Assembly: GCF_014643375.1 (NCBI RefSeq)
Contig: NZ_BMJJ01000007.1
Span: forward strand, 232,002 to 296,001
Length of the DNA stretch: 64,000 bases
Reading direction: 5' to 3'
From: Aureimonas glaciei
GTDB taxonomy: Bacteria > Pseudomonadota > Alphaproteobacteria > Rhizobiales > Rhizobiaceae
Below are positions 17,097-25,764 of the stretch, one piece after another. A program made the translations under genes and the position numbers. The number at the start of each line of letters is the position of its first letter. Within the stretch, counting starts at the first letter, position 1. The notes beneath the pieces were generated by a model, which worked only from the letters and a program-made list of their open reading frames with translations, made no database searches and had not been told where the DNA came from.

Positions 17097-17993
17097 ATGA
17101 CCGAACCTGTCGACAGCCTGGCCTCGCTGCGGGCGTTCGTGGCCGCCGCCGACACCCGGAGCTTTAAGGCGGCGGGCCAGGGGCTCGGCATCTCGTCGTC
17201 CGCGATCGGGAAGGCCATCGGACGCCTCGAGACCCAGTTGTCGACTAGCCTCTTCCACCGCACGACGCGCACCATCTCGCTGACCGACGCCGGCAAGCTG
17301 TTCCTCGTCCGCGCCCGGCGCATGCTCGACGAGCTCCGCGAGGGAGAGGCGGAGCTGGCGGAAGCATCGGGCAGTCCGCGTGGCAGGCTGCGCGTCAGCC
17401 TGCCTCTGACGGGAACGCTGTTCACGAAGGCGCTTGCCGCATACGTCGAAGCGTATCCCAATGTCGAACTGGAGCTCGACTACAGCGACCGCCTCGTGGA
17501 CGTCATCGATGAAGGATTCGATGTCGTAATCCGGACGGGCGAGACCGGCGACACGCGCCTGCTCCACAAGACGCTCGTCAGGTTCGGCTGGCGGCTTGTG
17601 GCCTCCCCCGCCTACGTTGCGCGACGCGGTGTCCCGGCCACGGTGGAGGAGCTCTCCGACCATGTATGCCTCCGGCAGCGCCTCTCGTCAGGGCGGATGG
17701 CTCAGTGGCCTGTGCGGACCGCGCCGGGCGTGCAGATCTCCGCCAGCCTTGTGACGAGTGTGATCGACCCGTTGCTCGACCTAACCCTGGCGGGAGCGGG
17801 CATCGCGGCTTTCCCCGAATTCCTTGTGCGGGATGCCCTGGCACGGGGTGCGCTCGTGCCGATCCTGGAAGTGGCATCCGACGAGGCGAGCGTCCTCACG
17901 ATACTGTGGCCTGCCAGTCGCTTCCGGGTCCCGAAGGTGAGGGAGTTAGTCGACTGCATCGCGCAGCACGTCCGAACTGAGGCGAAACTGTAA
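17097..17993 (+). CDS. LysR-family transcriptional regulator
   Basis: 298 residues. N-terminal winged helix (FVAAADTRSFKAAGQGLGIS, SSAIGKAIGRLE, LFHRTTRTISLTDAG) and a periplasmic-binding-type effector domain (GRLRVSLPLTGT, DRLVDVIDEGFDVVIRTGE). The ATG at 17097 follows GGAGCAAAGG. It is divergent from the MFS/monooxygenase/EthD operon, its probable target. Confidence 0.85.
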   Translation: MTEPVDSLASLRAFVAAADTRSFKAAGQGLGISSSAIGKAIGRLETQLSTSLFHRTTRTISLTDAGKLFLVRARRMLDELREGEAELAEASGSPRGRLRVSLPLTGTLFTKALAAYVEAYPNVELELDYSDRLVDVIDEGFDVVIRTGETGDTRLLHKTLVRFGWRLVASPAYVARRGVPATVEELSDHVCLRQRLSSGRMAQWPVRTAPGVQISASLVTSVIDPLLDLTLAGAGIAAFPEFLVRDALARGALVPILEVASDEASVLTILWPASRFRVPKVRELVDCIAQHVRTEAKL

Positions 17994-18095
17994 GAGCGGT
18001 TTCTCCGGTCGCACTGCCGGATCCGGCGGCCACTTCATGAGACAGCATGGAGTCCTCTGCTACGGACACAGAAGAACTGGCAGTCATCGACCCTC

Positions 18096-18356
18096 TCAAG
18101 ACATTCCGCAGCCACTTGGACCGCCCCGACAGCGGACGTTGATATCCGCCAGGCGTCCTTGTTGACGCGGCCCGGGGATCGTGAACCCTCCGTCGACGAG
18201 GAGAGACTGCCCCGTGACGAAGCACGCTTCGTCCGAGCATAGCTAAGCGGCCACTTCGGCGATTTCCTCAGGCGTGCCAAGGCGCTTCAAGGCAGCACGC
18301 TCAGCGAGCGGCGGAATGATCTCGCTACTTTGGGCACGCAGCATAATCGAAGGCGC
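18096..18356 (-). pseudogene. C-terminal remnant of a short-chain dehydrogenase (SDR)
   Basis: In one minus-strand frame the sequence gives the classic SDR C-terminus: APSIMLRAQ, then ERAALKRLGTPEEIAEV, LCSDEACFVTGQSLLVDGG and FTIPG. A TAG at 18243-18245 sits where relatives normally have Trp (consistent with TGG to TAG). The catalytic and cofactor-binding part is missing. Its upstream end overlaps the 3' end of pcaB in another frame, marking a recombination junction. The matching N-terminal SDR piece is at 35950-36110 on the same strand. Confidence 0.7.
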
Positions 18357-19401
18357 CACGAAGCGCCTTGAACTCGGCATGAGACACGAGGCCCTCCGCC
18401 ACAGCGATGGCCCGACCGGTGGTCTCCGCCATTTGAGGCAGGAGCATCCACTCCAGGGTCCAAGCGGCGCCCGAGCGTTCGTTCTCGTGGATCATGGACT
18501 GGCCGAGAAGGCCGAGAAGGCCGGCATTGAAGCGGCCGATGGCCACAAGCACCTCGGCGCCGACCGGGTTCTCCTTGTGCGCCATGGCGGAGGAGCCTCC
18601 GCCGCCGGCCAGCCGCACGGCATTGATGCCGGTCTGCGCCATGAGGGCGAAATCCTGTCCAATCTTGGCCGTCGTTCCCGCCAGTAGCGCCAGGGCCTGC
18701 GCGATGTCGAGGATCTCCGTCCGGTCGGACTGCCAGGACGGCGCGTCGCCGAGGCCGAGCCGCAGAGCCAGCGCCCTGCGGATGTCTTCGTATTGGTCGC
18801 CAAAGCTTTCGCCCGTGCCGATCGGCCCGCCGAGCTGGACGGGAAGTCCGGCGCGCAGCGACGACAGGCGTGCGGCGTGCTTCTCCAGCGGGCGCTGCCA
18901 GGTGGCGAGCTTATCGGCGAGCGTGAACGGTAGGGCGGCCTGCATGCGCGTCTGCGCCATCAGCGTCCGGGATCCCTGCTCGCGAACGAGCCGGCCCATC
19001 TCTTCCATCAGCCGCTCCAGGCGCACGACCAGAAGGTCGAGAACCGCCCTCAGCCGCAGCATCAGCCCAGTATCAATGGCATCCTGGCTTGTCGCGCCGA
19101 GATGGACGAAGGCGGCATGCGGCTCCCCCACGGCACGGCGCAATTCCTGGACGAGATGCGGAACGCTGACGCCGTCTCGCGCCATGGCCCGCCCGAGTTC
19201 GGCAGGGTCCGGTCGCAGCGTTTCGGCGACCGAGGCGATGCGATCCGCCGACGCTTGCGGAACGAGCCCGAACGCGACCTGTGCCCGTGCCAGCTCGGCC
19301 TCGAAGCGCAGGATCATCGCGACCTCTGCATCCCCCGAGAAATGCGCCGAAATCTCGGCGTCACCGCAGAGGGCGGTCACCAAAGGGGGCTCGGCCACCA
19401 T
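18325..19401 (-). CDS. pcaB: 3-carboxy-cis,cis-muconate cycloisomerase
   Basis: 358 residues. Member of the fumarase/argininosuccinate lyase superfamily with the signature GSSAMAHKENPV and HLGATSQDAIDTGL in the active-site helices. It lactonises 3-carboxy-cis,cis-muconate to 4-carboxymuconolactone, the step after PcaHG. It is the last gene of the pca operon. The final residues run into SDR-derived DNA read in another frame, so the native C-terminus may have been replaced by a few junction-encoded residues. Short forms of about 350 residues are, as I recall, normal in rhizobia, so activity is likely retained. Confidence 0.88.
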   Translation of the reverse strand: MVAEPPLVTALCGDAEISAHFSGDAEVAMILRFEAELARAQVAFGLVPQASADRIASVAETLRPDPAELGRAMARDGVSVPHLVQELRRAVGEPHAAFVHLGATSQDAIDTGLMLRLRAVLDLLVVRLERLMEEMGRLVREQGSRTLMAQTRMQAALPFTLADKLATWQRPLEKHAARLSSLRAGLPVQLGGPIGTGESFGDQYEDIRRALALRLGLGDAPSWQSDRTEILDIAQALALLAGTTAKIGQDFALMAQTGINAVRLAGGGGSSAMAHKENPVGAEVLVAIGRFNAGLLGLLGQSMIHENERSGAAWTLEWMLLPQMAETTGRAIAVAEGLVSHAEFKALRGAFDYAACPK

Positions 19402-19402
19402 G

Positions 19403-20608
19403 TCAGACCCTTTCGAGCGCCACGGAAATGCCCTGGCCGACGCCGATGCACATGGTGGCGAGTGCCAGGCGCTTGCCCGTCAGCGAGAGCTCCAGCGCGG
19501 CCGAGCCGGTGATGCGGGCGCCGGACATGCCCAAGGGGTGCCCGAGCGCGATCGCGCCGCCGTTGGCGTTGACCCGGATGTCGTCGTCGGCGAGCCCGAG
19601 ATCGCGCAGCGTCGCGAGGCCCTGGCTGGCAAACGCCTCGTTCAACTCGATCACGTCGAAATCGTCCGGCTTCAGCCCGAGCCGCTTGCAGAGCTTGCGC
19701 GTCGAGAGCGCCGGGCCGAAGCCCATGATCCGCGGGGCGAGACCTGCCGTGGCGCCGCCGAGGACGCGGGCGATCGGCGTCAGGCCGTGGCGGCGGGCGG
19801 CTGCCTCGCTGGCGACGATCAGGGCCGCCGCGCCATCGTTGACGCCCGAGGCATTGCCCGCGGTGACCGTGCCGCCCTTGCGAAACGGCGTCTTCAGCGC
19901 CGCCAGTCCTTCGAGCGTCGTGTCGGCACGCGGATGTTCGTCGTGCTCCACGAGCCTCGGCTCGCCGCGCTTCTGCGCGACGGGAACCGCAACGATCTCC
20001 CGGGCGAGGCGTCCATTGGCCTGGGCGGCGACGGCCTTCTCTTGCGAACGCAGGGCGAAAAGATCCTGGTCCTCGCGCGAGACGGAAAAATCCGCAGCGA
20101 CGTTTTCGCCGGTCTCCGGCATGGAATCGACGCCGTAGGCCGCCTTCATCAAGGGATTGACGAAGCGCCAGCCGATCGTCGTGTCGAAAATCTCCGCCTG
20201 GCGGGAGAAGGCGCTCTCGGCCTTCGGCATGACGAAGGGGGCGCGGCTCATGCTCTCGACGCCGCCGGCGATGATGAGGTCCGCCTCGCCGGCCTTGATC
20301 GCGCGGGCCGCCGTGATCACCGCATCCATGCCGGAGCCGCAGAGGCGGTTGATCGTCGTTCCCGGCACGCTGTCGGGAAGACCGGCGAGCAGCAGCGCCA
20401 TGCGCGCGACGTTGCGGTTGTCCTCGCCCGCCTGGTTGGCGCAGCCGTAGATCACCTCGTCGACACCGGCGAAATCCACCGAGGGATAACGCTCCATCAA
20501 GGCCTTCAGCGGAATGGCGCCGAGATCGTCGGCGCGCACGGAGGACAGGGCACCGCCGAAACGGCCGATGGGCGTGCGCACATAGGCGCAGATGAAGGCG
20601 TCTGGCAT
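19403..20608 (-). CDS. pcaF: 3-oxoadipyl-CoA thiolase
   Basis: 401 residues, typical thiolase size. Active-site landmarks: nucleophilic Cys in NRLCGSGMDAV, NEAFASQ, histidine loop GGAIALGHPLGMSGAR and C-terminal Cys in TMCIGVGQG. It splits 3-oxoadipyl-CoA to succinyl-CoA and acetyl-CoA, the final pathway step. Start at 20608 lies 1 nt after the pcaJ stop. Within the operon and next to pcaIJ, pcaF is clearly preferred over a fatty-acid thiolase. Confidence 0.92.
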   Translation of the reverse strand: MPDAFICAYVRTPIGRFGGALSSVRADDLGAIPLKALMERYPSVDFAGVDEVIYGCANQAGEDNRNVARMALLLAGLPDSVPGTTINRLCGSGMDAVITAARAIKAGEADLIIAGGVESMSRAPFVMPKAESAFSRQAEIFDTTIGWRFVNPLMKAAYGVDSMPETGENVAADFSVSREDQDLFALRSQEKAVAAQANGRLAREIVAVPVAQKRGEPRLVEHDEHPRADTTLEGLAALKTPFRKGGTVTAGNASGVNDGAAALIVASEAAARRHGLTPIARVLGGATAGLAPRIMGFGPALSTRKLCKRLGLKPDDFDVIELNEAFASQGLATLRDLGLADDDIRVNANGGAIALGHPLGMSGARITGSAALELSLTGKRLALATMCIGVGQGISVALERV

Positions 20609-20609
20609 G

Positions 20610-21281
20610 TCAGATCTCCGGCACGACAAGGTTGGCGACGGTGCCCTCCACGTGAAGCTGCGCACCCGTGGCGGCCTGAAGCTCTTCCAGCGACAGCGAC
20701 GGCAGTTTCTCGCGCAGGACGAAGCGCCCTGCCTCGATATCGACGACGGCAAGGCTCGTATAGACCCGCGTGACGCAGACGACGCCCGTCAGCGGCAGGC
20801 TGCAGCGCTGAACCAGCTTCGGCCGGCCGTCTTTCGTCACATGGTCGGTGATGACCGCGACGCGCTTGGCGCCGTGCACCAGGTCCATCGCGCCGCCGAC
20901 CGCGGGCACGCCCTTCGGCCCCGTCGACCAGTTGGCGAGATCGCCTGTTTCGGCGACCTCGTAGGCGCCGAGAATGGCGACGTCGAGATGGCCGCCACGG
21001 ACCATGGCAAAGGAGTCGGCGTGGTGGAAGAAGGCCGTGCCGGGCTTCAGCGTCACCGCCTTCTTGCCGGCATTGATGAGGTCCCAGTCCTCCTCGCCGG
21101 CGGCCGGCGCCTCGCCGAAGCCGAGGATGCCGTTTTCGGTGTGGAAGATCGCTTGCCGGCCCGGCGGCTGGAAGCGCGCGACCATTTCGGGAAAGCCGAT
21201 GCCGAGATTGACGTAGTCGCCGTCGGCGATGTCCTGCGCGGCACGCCATGCCATCTGGGTCGCGGTCAGTCTGGCGGTCAT
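20610..21281 (-). CDS. pcaJ: 3-oxoadipate CoA-transferase subunit B
   Basis: 223 residues. Family I CoA-transferase beta subunit with the catalytic glutamate in HTENGILGFGE and the NLGIGFPEMVA N-terminal block. With PcaI it moves CoA from succinyl-CoA to 3-oxoadipate. Its ATG overlaps the pcaI stop by 4 nt (ATGA), so the two subunits are translationally coupled. Confidence 0.92.
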   Translation of the reverse strand: MTARLTATQMAWRAAQDIADGDYVNLGIGFPEMVARFQPPGRQAIFHTENGILGFGEAPAAGEEDWDLINAGKKAVTLKPGTAFFHHADSFAMVRGGHLDVAILGAYEVAETGDLANWSTGPKGVPAVGGAMDLVHGAKRVAVITDHVTKDGRPKLVQRCSLPLTGVVCVTRVYTSLAVVDIEAGRFVLREKLPSLSLEELQAATGAQLHVEGTVANLVVPEI

Positions 21282-22012
21282 TGCGCGATCTCCGGATACA
21301 CCGCATCGGCGCGGTTCAGGTCTTCCTCCTGGGCGGGATCGATCACCTCGACCAGCCCCTGCACGAAAATGCCGGGCGTCACGACATGCTCGGGATCGAT
21401 CGCGCCGGGCGCCACGATCTTCGAGACCTGGACGATGGTGACGGAGGCCGCCATGCACATCAGCGGATTGAAGTTCCGCGCCGCCTTGTTGAAGGTGAGG
21501 TTGCCGTGGGTATCGCCGAGATGCGCCTTCACCAGCGCAAAGTTGGCCTTCAGCCAGCGCTCGCGGATATAGGGGCGCCCGTCGAATTCCTCGACGGGCT
21601 TGCCCTTGGCGAGGTCCGTGCCGAAGCCGGTCGGGGTGTAGAAGGCGGGAATGCCGGCGCCGCCCGCCCGGATGCGCTCGGCGAGCGTGCCCTGCGGCAC
21701 CAGTTCCAGCTCGATCTCGCCGGCAAGGTATTTTTCCGTAAAGATCCGCGGATCGGCCGAGCGCGGGAAGGAGCAGATCAGCTTCGCCACCATGCCCTGC
21801 CCGATCAGGGCCGCAAGCCCGACGCCGCCATTGCCGGCATTGTTGTTGACGACGGTCAGACCCGTCGGATGGCCTGTGGCGCGGAACCGATCAATGAGCG
21901 CGTGGATTAGTTCGATCGGCGCGCCGGAGCCGCCGAACCCGCCGATCATCACTGTCGCGCCGTCGGCAATCTCGGCCACGGCCTGCGAGAGGCTGGAAAG
22001 CGTCTTGTCCAT
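21278..22012 (-). CDS. pcaI: 3-oxoadipate CoA-transferase subunit A
   Basis: 244 residues from the ATG at 22012. Alpha subunit landmarks: VMIGGFGGSGAPIELIHAL glycine-rich loop, VVNNNAGNGGVGLAALI and GKPVEEFDGRPYI. Partner of PcaJ. The 83-bp gap to pcaG is the largest within the operon, but no terminator is seen in it. Confidence 0.92.
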   Translation of the reverse strand: MDKTLSSLSQAVAEIADGATVMIGGFGGSGAPIELIHALIDRFRATGHPTGLTVVNNNAGNGGVGLAALIGQGMVAKLICSFPRSADPRIFTEKYLAGEIELELVPQGTLAERIRAGGAGIPAFYTPTGFGTDLAKGKPVEEFDGRPYIRERWLKANFALVKAHLGDTHGNLTFNKAARNFNPLMCMAASVTIVQVSKIVAPGAIDPEHVVTPGIFVQGLVEVIDPAQEEDLNRADAVYPEIAQ

Positions 22013-22095
22013 GTCAAATCCTAGCAAGGCCTGCCCGAACACATCTGCTGGCCGAACCTGGCTCCCGTCCGGGTGCCCGCGCAGCCTGCAAATCC

Positions 22096-22722
22096 TCAGA
22101 TGTCCAGAAAGACCGTCTCCCGCTCCCCCTGGAGGCGGATGTCGAAGGTGAAGACCGGCAGCCCGTCGCGCTCGGTCCGCGGTGCGATCAGCGTCTGGCG
22201 CCGTTCGGGCGAGGGAATGCGCTGGAGCAGCGGATCAGTCGCATTGGCTGCCGCCTCGTCGGCGAAATAAAGCCGGGTATGGAGCCCGAGATTGATGCCG
22301 CGCGCGACGATCCAGACCGTGATGTGCGGCGCCTGCGGGCGACCGTCCGGCATCGGCACGGATCCCGGACGGACGGTCTCGAAACGGAACGAGCCGTCGA
22401 CGCCGGAGACGGGCTGGCGTCCCCAGCCGGCAAAGGCCGGGTCGGCCTTGCCGCGTGTCTCGGCCGGCGAGTTGTGGAGCCCCGCGGCATCGGCCTGCCA
22501 GATCTCGACCAGCGCGTCGCGCACCGGCTCCCCCAGTCCGTCGAAGAGGCGCCCCTCGACGAGGATGCGTTCGCCCCTGGTCTGCGGCCCGACCAGGACA
22601 AGCCCGAGATCGGCCTTCCAGACGCCTGTGATTTCGACCCAGTTCGGGTTCGTGCCGATGTGGACGTAGGGCCCCGCGGTCTGCGAGGGGGATTCTTTCA
22701 GATAATCGAGGGACTGGACCAT
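22096..22722 (-). CDS. pcaG: Protocatechuate 3,4-dioxygenase alpha subunit
   Basis: 208 residues. Intradiol dioxygenase fold with SPSQTAGPYVHIG near the N-terminus, GEPVRDALVEIWQADAAG, and PQAPHITVWI at the position where the beta subunit carries its two iron-binding histidines; only one remains, as expected for the non-catalytic alpha chain. Its ATG overlaps the pcaH stop by 1 nt. With PcaH it opens the protocatechuate ring using O2 and Fe(III). Confidence 0.93.
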   Translation of the reverse strand: MVQSLDYLKESPSQTAGPYVHIGTNPNWVEITGVWKADLGLVLVGPQTRGERILVEGRLFDGLGEPVRDALVEIWQADAAGLHNSPAETRGKADPAFAGWGRQPVSGVDGSFRFETVRPGSVPMPDGRPQAPHITVWIVARGINLGLHTRLYFADEAAANATDPLLQRIPSPERRQTLIAPRTERDGLPVFTFDIRLQGERETVFLDI

Positions 22723-23438
22723 CAATTGCCCTCCATCCGGTTCTCGAACATCGTCGAGCGCCGTCCACGCAGGACGATGTCGAACTTGTAGGCGAGACTG
22801 TCCATGGGGATCGTCGCCTGCCGGTCGAGCGCCGCGACGAGCTGTTCGACCGCGGAGCGGTCCGGAATAGTGCGCACGATGGGGCACTGCCAGATCATCG
22901 GATCGCCCTCGAAATACATCTGCGTGACGAGACGCTGCGCGAAGGCATGGCCGAAGACGGAGAAATGGATGTGCGCCGGGCGCCAGTCGTTGACGCCGTT
23001 CGGCCAGGGATAGGCGCCGGGCTTGACCGTCCGGAAGTGGTAAGCGCCGCGCTCGTCGGTGATGGTGCGCCCGCAGCCGCCGAAATTCGGATCGAGGGCG
23101 GCGCGATAGCCTTCGTTCTTGTGGCGGTAGCGCCCGCCGGCATTGGCCTGCCAGAATTCGAGCAGCGTGCCCGGCACCGGACGTCCGGTCTCGTCGAGGA
23201 CGCGGCCATAGACCACGATGCGCTGTCCGATCGCCTCTCCGCCCGCTCTGCGGAAATTGCGGATGAGGTCGTTGTCGTCAGGGCCGAGAAGGTCGTGGCC
23301 AAAGACGGGCCCGGTTTCCTCCGACGCCGTCGTCGGCATGGACAGAAGCGCCTGCTGCGGCGCGCGCAGGACCGAGGTCTTGTAGGAGGGCGTCAGGGCC
23401 GGCGGATGCCAGGCCCGGTCACGCGGGAAATAGCTCAT
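22722..23438 (-). CDS. pcaH: Protocatechuate 3,4-dioxygenase beta subunit
   Basis: 238 residues. Holds the Fe(III) site: tyrosines in [10 protein letters not shown] and [10 protein letters not shown], histidines in [12 protein letters not shown]. The [18 protein letters not shown] strand is the intradiol dioxygenase signature. Catalytic partner of PcaG. It overlaps the end of the pcaDC fusion by 4 nt, so expression is tightly coupled. Confidence 0.94.
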   Translation of the reverse strand: MSYFPRDRAWHPPALTPSYKTSVLRAPQQALLSMPTTASEETGPVFGHDLLGPDDNDLIRNFRRAGGEAIGQRIVVYGRVLDETGRPVPGTLLEFWQANAGGRYRHKNEGYRAALDPNFGGCGRTITDERGAYHFRTVKPGAYPWPNGVNDWRPAHIHFSVFGHAFAQRLVTQMYFEGDPMIWQCPIVRTIPDRSAVEQLVAALDRQATIPMDSLAYKFDIVLRGRRSTMFENRMEGN

Positions 23439-24628
23439 CGTGCCGCCTCCCCAGACGTCATTCCCGACAGCGTCGTCTTGGCGATCTTGATCGCGTGATT
23501 GGCGGCCGGCACGCCGGCATAGATCGCGACATGCATCAGAGCCTCGGCGATGTCGTCGGCCGTGGCGCCGGTGTTGCGGGTGGCGCGGACATGCATGGCC
23601 ACCTCATCGTCTTGTCCCAGCGCAGCCAGCAGCGCGATGGTGACGATGGAACGCTCGCGCCGCGTCAGCCGCGGGCTCGACCAGACCGTGCCCCAGGCGC
23701 TTTCCGTGATGAGGCGCTGGAAAGCTGCATCGAAGCCGGTGATCGCGGAAGTGGCGCGCTCGACGTGCTCGCCGCCGAGCACCGCCCGGCGCACCGCCAT
23801 GCCGCGGTCGAAGGCCGAGGCCCCCTCACCGGCCGTCGCTGCGGAGGACGCCTCGAGGTGCTGCGCGATAGCGCCCGCGATCTCCGCCGGTCGCTCCAGG
23901 CACGGCAGATGGCCGGCGCCCGCGACGCGCTCGAAGCGGGCGCCGGGGATCAGCCGCGCGGTCGCCTCGACGAGGTCCGGGGGCGTCGCCAAATCGCCGT
24001 CGCCGACCAGCACGAGCGTCGGGACCGAAATAGCCCCGGCGGCCTTGGTGAGATCGGCGTCGCGTAGGGCGGCGCAGGTGCCGGCATAGCCGGCGGTGCT
24101 CGTCTGCGCGAGCATGGTGCGCCAGCCAAAGAGCGACGCCGGCTGCTCCTTTGCAAAGGCCGGCGAGAACCAGCGCGAAACAACGGCATCGGCGACCGAC
24201 GCCACGCCGCCCGCCTCCACGGCGGCGATGCGCTCGTTCCAGCTCTCGGCTGTGCCGATCTTCGCCGCCGTGTCCATGAGGACGAGCGCGTCGAACCGGC
24301 CGGGATCGCGCGCAACCATCCCCTGCGCGACGAGCCCGCCGACGGAGAGGCCGACGAGCGTCCCTGCCGGCCAGCCGAGCGCGTCGAGAAGGCCGAGGGC
24401 ATCGTCGACGAGGAGATCGAGCGTGTAGGGCGCGGGCGAGACCTGCGTCAGCCCGTGGCCGCGCATGTCATAGGTGAGGATTTCGCATCGGGATCCCAGT
24501 TCCACCGCGACCGCCTCCCAGATCCGGAGATCAGAGCCCAGCGAGTTCAAGAACAGGACGCGACGCCCTCCCGGAGTACCGCTTCGGCGATAGTGGACGG
24601 CATTGCCGTTGACCGTGACGAAGGACAT
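23435..24628 (-). CDS. pcaDC: Fused 3-oxoadipate enol-lactonase / 4-carboxymuconolactone decarboxylase
   Basis: 397 residues. Residues 1 to about 265 are an alpha/beta hydrolase (PcaD): nucleophile loop [11 protein letters not shown], acid in GDGDLATPP, base in GAGHLPCLE. Residues from about 275 are Pca[46 protein letters not shown]. The fusion performs decarboxylation and then lactone hydrolysis to give 3-oxoadipate. In many rhizobia these are separate genes; D-C fusions (called PcaL) are best known from actinobacteria. No internal stop lies between the domains. First gene of the operon, divergent from pcaQ. Confidence 0.92.
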   Translation of the reverse strand: MSFVTVNGNAVHYRRSGTPGGRRVLFLNSLGSDLRIWEAVAVELGSRCEILTYDMRGHGLTQVSPAPYTLDLLVDDALGLLDALGWPAGTLVGLSVGGLVAQGMVARDPGRFDALVLMDTAAKIGTAESWNERIAAVEAGGVASVADAVVSRWFSPAFAKEQPASLFGWRTMLAQTSTAGYAGTCAALRDADLTKAAGAISVPTLVLVGDGDLATPPDLVEATARLIPGARFERVAGAGHLPCLERPAEIAGAIAQHLEASSAATAGEGASAFDRGMAVRRAVLGGEHVERATSAITGFDAAFQRLITESAWGTVWSSPRLTRRERSIVTIALLAALGQDDEVAMHVRATRNTGATADDIAEALMHVAIYAGVPAANHAIKIAKTTLSGMTSGEAAR

Positions 24629-24710
24629 GCCGTCTCCCCATGCGCCAAACCTTGCCCTCTCCAGTAATCCCGCCATGCGGTGATGTAAAATGAACATTGA
24701 AGGCGGTTTC

Positions 24711-24726
24711 ATAACCCGGTAGTTAT
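24711..24726. promoter_or_regulatory. PcaQ operator
   Basis: ATAACCCGGTAGTTAT: a perfect ATAAC/GTTAT dyad with 6-nt centre, close to the published rhizobial PcaQ site ATAACC-N4-GGTTAA (as I recall it). It lies in the pcaDC-pcaQ divergent promoter and overlaps the first possible ATG of pcaQ, which suggests autoregulation. Confidence 0.75.
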
Positions 24727-25651
24727 GATCATGCCGTCAGCCTCGATCCGTCTCCGACATGTCAGAACCTTCGTTGCCGTGGCGCGGGAAGGCAGCATCG
24801 TCCGGGCCGCCGACGTCCTGGCGGTGACGCAGCCGGCGGTCTCGAAGTCGATCAAGGAACTGGAGACGATCCTCGGCACCGAACTCCTCGACCGCACCCG
24901 CCGCGGCGGCTTTCTCCTGCCCGCGGGCGAGATCTTTCTGCGCCACGCGGAGTCTAGCCTCTCGGCGCTTCGCCAGGGAGTGGAGCAGTTGGATAAGCTC
25001 AACGCGCCCGACGCCCTGCCGGTGCGCATCGGCGCGCTGCCGACGGTGTCGGCCCGTCTTCTCCCAGAGGCCATCCAGCGCTACCGTTCCCAAGGCCTCG
25101 GCGCGACGCCGCGCATCGTCACGGGGCCCACCGCTTTTCTCATGACACAGTTGCGGCAGGGCGACCTCGATCTCGTCATCGGTCGGATGGGCGCCGCCGA
25201 GGAGATGACGGGCCTTCTGTTCGAGCACCTCTATTCCGAGCCGATCGTCTTCGCCGCCCGGGCCGGCCACCCGCTGGCGGGGCTGGCTTCACCGGCCGCC
25301 GATCTGGCCCGTTTCGAGTGCCTGATGCCGCCGCCGGGTTCGGTCATCCGCCCGACGGTCGACCGGCTCTTCCTAGCCGCGAACCTGCCCCGCCCCGCAG
25401 CTGTCGTCGAGACCGTCTCGCTCGCCTTCGGCCGCGCCTATATCAGGGCGACGGATGCCATCTGGATCATCTCAGAGGGCGTCGTCCTCGAAGACTTGCG
25501 CGCCGGCATCCTCACCCGCCTCGCCATCCCGACAGCGGACACGCAAGGCCCGGTCGGCATCTCGACACGCGCCGGCCTCGCTTTGCCCCCAGCCGCCGAG
25601 ACGCTGCTCGGAAGCCTCAGGCTGGTCGCTGCCCTGATCCGGGCCGGATAG
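24725..25651 (+). CDS. pcaQ: LysR-type activator of the pca operon
   Basis: 308 residues. Winged-helix N-terminus (RLRHVRTFVAVAREGSIVRA, TQPAVSKSIKELE, LLDRTRRGG) and a LysR effector domain. In rhizobia PcaQ activates the pcaDCHGB genes in response to pathway lactone intermediates. It is divergent from the pca operon and shares the ATAACC-type operator. Two in-frame ATGs (24725, 24731) are possible; the first lies inside the operator, so 24731 may be the real start. Neither has a clear Shine-Dalgarno sequence. Confidence 0.88.
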   Translation: MIMPSASIRLRHVRTFVAVAREGSIVRAADVLAVTQPAVSKSIKELETILGTELLDRTRRGGFLLPAGEIFLRHAESSLSALRQGVEQLDKLNAPDALPVRIGALPTVSARLLPEAIQRYRSQGLGATPRIVTGPTAFLMTQLRQGDLDLVIGRMGAAEEMTGLLFEHLYSEPIVFAARAGHPLAGLASPAADLARFECLMPPPGSVIRPTVDRLFLAANLPRPAAVVETVSLAFGRAYIRATDAIWIISEGVVLEDLRAGILTRLAIPTADTQGPVGISTRAGLALPPAAETLLGSLRLVAALIRAG

Positions 25652-25694
25652 AGTTCCGGCGTCCGATCGATGCCAGCACGATCGCCTTGCAATC

Positions 25695-25708
25695 ACGAAC
25701 TAGTTCGT
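25695..25708. promoter_or_regulatory. TetR operator copy 1
   Basis: ACGAACTAGTTCGT is a perfect 14-bp palindrome 57 bp before the cyclase-family gene. A one-base variant (ACGAACCAGTTCGT) lies in the tetR/TRAP promoter region at 29441-29454, and both are followed by ACA. It is likely bound by the TetR protein encoded at 28.6-29.3 kb. Confidence 0.65.
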
Positions 25709-25722
25709 ACACTTTCCCCTGA

Positions 25723-25746
25723 CTGCCGGAAACAGGCAGGTTTTTT
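25723..25746 (+). terminator. Weak hairpin plus T-run in the cyclase leader
   Basis: CTGCC at 25723-25727 and GGCAG at 25735-25739 form a short 5-bp hairpin followed by G and six T residues. It sits in the leader just downstream of the TetR operator and could attenuate transcription, but the stem is short. Confidence 0.25.
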
Positions 25747-25764
25747 CTGGGAGGAAAGAAACCC

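Noticed and set aside
24471..24724. Upstream in-frame start for PcaDC at 24712
   Set aside because: It would run through the PcaQ operator; homology begins at the ATG at 24628.
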